In this document: positions 58,331-64,000 of the stretch, piece by piece
How the letters are laid out: every line of letters begins with the position of its first letter
Position numbering within the stretch: the first letter of the stretch is position 1
Origin: Albula goreensis
Taxonomy: Eukaryota > Chordata > Actinopteri > Albuliformes > Albulidae
Assembly (NCBI GenBank): GCA_022829145.1
Contig: CM040742.1
Coordinates: 44,978,182 to 45,042,181 of the forward strand
Length of the DNA: 64,000 nucleotides
Direction: 5' to 3'
Position numbers and translations under genes: made by a program
The notes under the pieces: model-generated
Databases searched by the model: none
The model's input: the letters and a program-made list of their open reading frames with translations, nothing else
What the model was told of the DNA's origin: nothing

Positions 58331-59639
58331 AATATAATATGGGCCTGCTGACAGGCATTGAAAAAGTTCAAGCCATTCACTCTGAGCTTACTCAGAGTTA
58401 ATCCAGTCTTTAGGGGAGACGATGAACTGAGATGAGAGAGAGTGTGTCTGTGTCTCAGAGAATGCATGCGTGTGCTTTGTCAGTTAAAGTAATCTCTTGT
58501 CATGGCAATAAAGCAATTTAAATAGAAATTGAGAGTGTGTGACAGAGAAGAAGAGATGGGTTGAGGTGGAGAGATGGAGAGAGGGGGGATGAAGAGAGAG
58601 AGAGTGACAGAGAGTAGTGTGAGAGAGCACTAATAGGTGACTTAGAGTGAGTGACACCTTCAATGCCCTTTTACTTGAAGGATAATACAAGAACGCATTT
58701 TTGATTCGTAGTCTAGTAAATAATAGGATTCTGGGTTTTTTTTTCATTGTAATTTGACATAATTTCAAAGTTACATAGCCTTCAGAGTTATGAACCATCC
58801 CTATTCCTGAGGTGGCTCTGACCAGTTTAGGGTACACGTAAATATACAGATTACGTATGTTATATGTACATATATCACATAAATGCCTAAGGGTATTCAG
58901 TGCACCCACCTATTAGCCATTTTAGCATTAATACATACAGGCTTCAAATAGCATGTTTCTCCCTGGTTACCACTGCATCACTTGGTTCTGAGGTACTCCA
59001 TTTTGTCTGTTTCAGGGGCATTCACAGTTCACAGGACACAGTAAACCCTGAATAAAACATTTGAAAAGACAGAACAAACAGGAGCCATTAAAGCGCTGCA
59101 TTCATTATCCTGCTGCCTTACTCTTAAACAGGAGTATTCCCTAGAGATATACTCACTATACCTTATATATTGCACAAATAGATTTCTTTTTAGGAAATGA
59201 GAAATAGTTTAATCGTCACATTAAACTATGCAGGTTTTAGTTACATGGTGTTTTCAATGAAACACTAATAACTATATTCTGAACTGTTATATGTTGACAG
59301 AGCTCTCCCTCTCTCTCTCTCTCTCTCTGTATGTATGTATATATGAATCAACAGACACTGTATGCATACACATGGATGTATATGAGAATGAGAGAAAGTA
59401 ACAAAGAGCAGAGAAATGTATTACACCCACAGTGACAGTAGGCACTATTGAACAATGTCTTTGTGTTGTAATCACAGCTTGCTTTCTGTCCTCCCCCTCG
59501 CAGAGTGAGTCAGACCGCCTCCTAAAACTCAATCATAAACTTGCCGCATTAGTGGCGACATGAGTGGAAGTGCGTCGCGGAGAACGGCATCAGCACTGAG
59601 GAAGCTGCAGGGGAATAGAGACACAAGCACCGAACACTG

Positions 59640-60058
59640 TGACTATCACACACACTCACGCGCATGCACACACACACAAACATGCTGACATATACACACA
59701 TGCATATACACACTCGCGCGCACTCACACATACGCACACACTCACACGCACGTGTGCTCGCACACACACATATGGACGCATCTGCACACTCACACACACA
59801 CATACACACACACTCACACACACGTGTGTGCACACACACACACATACACACACCTTGCACACTCACACACACACAAATGTACTGACATATACACACACTC
59901 TCGGACATGCATACAAACATGCTAACATATACACACACACACATACTGACTGTCTCAAAAACTCTCTCTTTCTTACACATACACACACACACACACCAGC
60001 TGTCTCAAAAACTCTCTCTCTCACACACACAAACACACACACTGACTGCCTCAAAAAC

Positions 60059-60089
<31 letters not shown>

Positions 60090-60358
60090 AACGTGCTAAC
60101 ATATACACACACACACGCACACAAACGTGCCAACATATACACACACACACGCATATACAAATGTGCTGATTTATACACACACCGACTGTCTCAAAACTCT
60201 CTCTCACATTCACACACACACACAGACACACATACAAACATGCTGACATATACACACACACACTGACTGGCTCAAAAACTCTCTCTCTCACACACACACA
60301 CACACACGCACACACACTCACGCACACACACACACACGCGCACACACACACACGCGGA
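59640..60358 (+). repeat. CA-rich satellite-like block with an ~80-bp higher-order unit
   Basis: CA repeats interleaved with ACTGACTGTCTCAAAAACTC then TCTCTCTC, and AAACATGCTGACATATACAC. Each motif recurs several times over 720 bp. Confidence 0.93.
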
Positions 60359-60369
60359 GCAGACTGAAA

Positions 60370-61560
60370 GTGAGCTGTAGCTGTGGAAGAACATGTCCCT
60401 CACCAATTTCCTTCTCTTAGATGTGCTTGACAGAGCACAGCAGGACCCGAGAGCTATCAAGCCCCTGGGCTGGAGAAAATGACCCATCTAAGATATATGC
60501 AAATGGATATTTGGCAAAAGAGACACGTGGGAGGAAAGATTAAAGCCTTAGAAAACTCTTTGCTTCGTACGCTTAAAATATTAATACCAATCATTTCCTC
60601 CGGTTTGTAATACCTTTAAACCTGAAATTGCTTTCCTGAGCCGTAATTATACGCAAACGCAATCCTTATGTACTTCCAAGAAGTCAGGTAAATAGCAACA
60701 TTCCCGCAACGCTAGAGTCACATACGCAGCTGAAGTCCTCAAAGACAAGTTCGTCCAGATTCATTCCCGGGTGGCAATTGATAGCTTGGACAGGAGTTTG
60801 ACACAAATAAATCTGGCCCATGAATTGTCATTTGCATTGATTATTTCTATGTACAAACAACATTATGTATTAACAATAACTACACCAAGGCACACAGCAA
60901 TTAAACACCAGAATGCGGTCTTTTTTACGCGCAAGCTTTTCACCCCTTCAGTAAAAACTGTCACATGAGGAAAGTTGATAAACCACAGCTGCCCTTCGGG
61001 GATATTCATATTTTTATTGGAAAAAAAAACATTCCGAAAGTGTCCCATTATAATATAAGATATACTGAGATGTCTTTGAAATGAAGGAACACAGTTTGTC
61101 AGTATCGGGGACAAATTTAGGACTGTCTGTTCCTCCAGAAGGGAACGGTCAAGCAAGGCAAGCGGCCAAAGCATTCAAATTTTCTCCGAAATGAATGCGT
61201 ATAAATTACTGTCAGGATGAATAGGATAATTTATGATGTAATGAAAATTTCACAATGACACGCGGATAGGTGTAAAAATGCGCGGCGTCCAGAAGGAGCG
61301 GCGGCGCGGCGTGCGCATAAATCAGCCGACACGCGGAGTTTATAATTTCGTATCTGGTGTGCTCTTACTTCCGTGCCACGCAGTTCAGTCCTGTAGCATT
61401 TCATCAGGGTTATGCATCGTTTCTTTCAGAAAAGCTTTAATGTTTTCATCAGCCCGAGGCTCTCCGGCCGTATCTGCTCTGAGAGAGGCCCCGTTTCTGC
61501 ATCGTACTGCTTTATCTGAGCTTGAGGACCTGAGAACGCTGAAATGACCTCGGTTTTTTT
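60370..61560. other. Unique island with octamer and CpG-rich patch
   Basis: A POU octamer (ATTTGCAT) lies at about 60829-60836, followed by ATTGATTATTTCT. A CpG-dense patch lies at 61258-61330 and again around 61440-61510. No coding signature. Candidate regulatory DNA. Confidence 0.3.
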
Positions 61561-61734
61561 TTAATTAGAGTCCGTTTCTCATTATGTAGGTGTGCTCTGC
61601 TAGTTAATTTTAGCTTTGCATGCTGTTTGCCAATGGTATGTTAATTATGGAGTTATACAGTGATAAATATGGCTTATGGTATTATATACCATAAACCATA
61701 TATGAATGTTTAAGAGAGAGTAGGGGATGGGAGG

Positions 61735-62112
61735 GGGGACAGGGTTTGTAATGTCATGTTGATAAAGAGCAAAAATGAGGAGGACTTGTGGATTAGAGAA
61801 AGGGCTGGAAATGGGGTTCTAGCCGAGGGTAAAATGGAGGAGAAACAGAAGACCTCGGGAGACGAGGGGGAGAGGAGTCAACTAAAAGTCAATGGAAAAG
61901 GGAGCAGGGAAAGTAAGGGAGGGAGAGAGAGAAAGAGAGAGGGAGACCAGGGGAAGGAAAGAAATAGAAAGGGAGGAAGGGAGAAGAAGAAAGGAAAAGG
62001 GAGAAGGAGAGAGGGAGGGAAAAGATGAGAAAGGGAGAAAGAAGATAAGAAGAAGGAGAAAAAGAGAGAGAGTGGGAGAGAGAGAGAGAGAGAGCGAGGG
62101 AGAGAAAGGCTT
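61735..62112 (+). repeat. Purine-rich (GA) tract
   Basis: About 370 bp nearly free of pyrimidines, ending in (GA)n. Confidence 0.88.
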
Positions 62113-62263
62113 TGTCTACATGGCCCATGTCGGCCGTGATTTGCTGTGCTGTCCTAGCAGTCCTTTAACTCTCCAGCTGACTGGATGCTTTATTAGAATT
62201 GCCCGAATCCGAATGGAAGGCAAGATTACAAAGCAGCTGACAGAGGTCCTTTTTATAGTGCAA

Positions 62264-62470
<207 letters not shown>

Positions 62471-62599
62471 CGGGGCTTGGAGGGGGGCAGTATAATAAAG
62501 TTGAGTGCATCTCTCCTGCAGAGCAATACAGGGAGAAGGCCCACGGGGGCAGGGGAGGGGGTGTTTTTGGATGGGGGTCAGAGGGGGAATAGAAGTACA

Positions 62600-63330
62600 T
62601 ATATCCATATGTATATATTAATGTATATCAGTATACTGGCACAGCTCGTGCATGACGCAGGAGCTGCGGTATTATTTGCGTCAGAGGCCAAAGAGCCTGC
62701 ACTTGAATTATCACTCATCTCTGCCCGTGTGAGAGTCTCCGGATTTTCCATTACAGCCCGCGCAGGAGGATGATGGGAGAGCAGAGGCGTTCGGGCTCAG
62801 CGCGGTGTAGCGGTAATTCTGTGCACCGGAGCGTGCAGCAGAACCCCCATCTCCATACGCGCGCCGACGTTCGGCTCTGGAGAAAAGCAAACGGATGATG
62901 TAATGCGATACAGTATGTTTCGACCTGAAGCCTGTGTCTCAGTTTTAATTAAATGGCTGCAGAATTCCCCTTATGGTAATTGCAATAAGGATTTATGATT
63001 CGTAAAAAAATGCAAAAACACACGGTGGTAATCATAATTAATCATATCCCTGTTAATTATTTGCCTAATATTAAGCTTTTGAAATGACCATAATCAGGCA
63101 TTGAAAAGCTTTTTCAAATATGCTGAGCATAATTAATGATGAGGGGAAAATGAAATTGTCTTTTTAAGTAATGAGCATATTTAGTTCTTGATTTCTCAAT
63201 TCTCAAATAAATTAATTATATCTTGTGCTGATCCTGTCAACATATCATGTAAAGGAGAGGAAATCTTTATTCATCGCTCACATATATATTGGTTCATTAA
63301 TATTGATAACATCAAAGGATTATCTTGTGG
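62600..63330. other. Candidate developmental enhancer island
   Basis: A CpG-richer part (62640-62890) is followed by AT-rich unique DNA densely packed with TAATTA/ATTAAT homeodomain-type motifs (for example CATAATTAATCATATC and GCATAATTAATGATGAG). No frame codes. Conservation cannot be tested here. Confidence 0.35.
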
Positions 63331-64000
63331 TGAACGTTTGCTCTGAGAGTGCTCGATGTGCCGTTGCCTGGAGCAGGAAATGATTTCGGTACACTGCAGA
63401 CAGACGTAAGACTGAGCACTATAATTAATCAAGTTTCCCTGATTTTGTCAAGCTCTGAACACATGGCCTCCTCTATGTAATTCTCACTGTGAAACAAAAA
63501 CGTCAAATGAGCCTCAACTCTCTGTCCTTTAAATAATTTATGATGATAATAAACTAAGATTTCCTATTTTTCTCCACACTACCCAAGTGGACGTAAAGAA
63601 GGAGCAAAGGGAAAACGTGACACCACTGATTTATGTGACAAGTAGCATGGCTGTTTTTCACAATCCGGATACAGCACTGACCACATTATGGCCTATGAAG
63701 CAAGAGGAACACAAAGTCAATTTATTTTCACTCCACTGGCCAGCAGAGGCCGCTAGATAGCAAAACGACCATAAAGTTTAGGCTAAGCCAGTGTGGACCT
63801 CCACGCATAGCTGGCTATGGGACTAAAACTCATCCAGAATATGTATCTTCACACCAGGCTGCACCTAAAAGGCTGCAGCAGGAGTTCTGATATCTTCATG
63901 CTACTGTGGGCATGCTAAGTAGCGCAGTGCAATCCGAATATTGAAATGGGTCTGCAGAGGGCTTCCCCTGATGTTTAGCATTCTGTAGCGCTAAAGGCTA
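63331..64000. other. Intergenic, no gene recognised
   Basis: Unique DNA. CCAGCAGAGGCCGC at 63740-63753 is a CTCF-like motif with one core mismatch. Nothing else is supported. Confidence 0.4.

Overview
This is vertebrate nuclear DNA, most likely from a ray-finned fish. Genes are split by GT-AG introns, exons are GC-rich, introns and intergenic DNA are full of (GT)n/(CA)n and pyrimidine tracts, and several relics match repeat types common in teleosts: a tRNA-headed SINE whose tail reads 'GTAAGTCGCTTTGGATAAAA', copies of the 'AGACGCTCTTATCCA...GACTTACA' element, and piggyBac and Tigger-like relics. The species cannot be named from the sequence.

Three protein-coding genes lie head to tail on the + strand. 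(1) 244-9772: the 3' ten exons (745 residues) of ppp1r13l (iASPP/RAI), with proline-rich region, RARL motif, ankyrin repeats, SH3 domain and stop; its 5' end is outside the window. (2) 15373-28933: a complete 26-coding-exon sympk gene (symplekin, 1254 residues), the scaffold of mRNA 3'-end processing, with a recognisable promoter. (3) 30370-34991: a seven-exon RSPH4A/RSPH6A radial spoke head gene, about 529 residues once a one-base frameshift in exon 4 is allowed for, with a palindromic RFX X-box in intron 1. In human, from memory, PPP1R13L, SYMPK and RSPH6A all lie on 19q13.3, so this is conserved synteny. The three gene products do not form one pathway: p53/NF-kB regulation, mRNA 3'-end formation and motile cilia.

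Between ppp1r13l and sympk are a GT block and a decayed piggyBac transposase. From about 35.4 kb to the end no protein-coding exon can be supported. That half is microsatellites, purine/pyrimidine tracts, minisatellites, SINE and transposon relics, and islands of unique AT-rich or CpG-rich DNA that could be conserved regulatory elements of a gene outside the window.

The most unusual feature is the link between minisatellites and exon boundaries. In sympk a 40-bp array repeats the end of exon 23 together with its 5' splice site 13 times. In the radial spoke gene a 39-bp array does the same with the end of exon 4 and its donor. A 30-bp array follows sympk exon 19 in an open frame, and a degenerate array in sympk intron 6 contains the 3' splice site of exon 7 and an exact decoy. 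A 37-bp array family occurs in ppp1r13l and in the radial spoke gene in opposite orientations.
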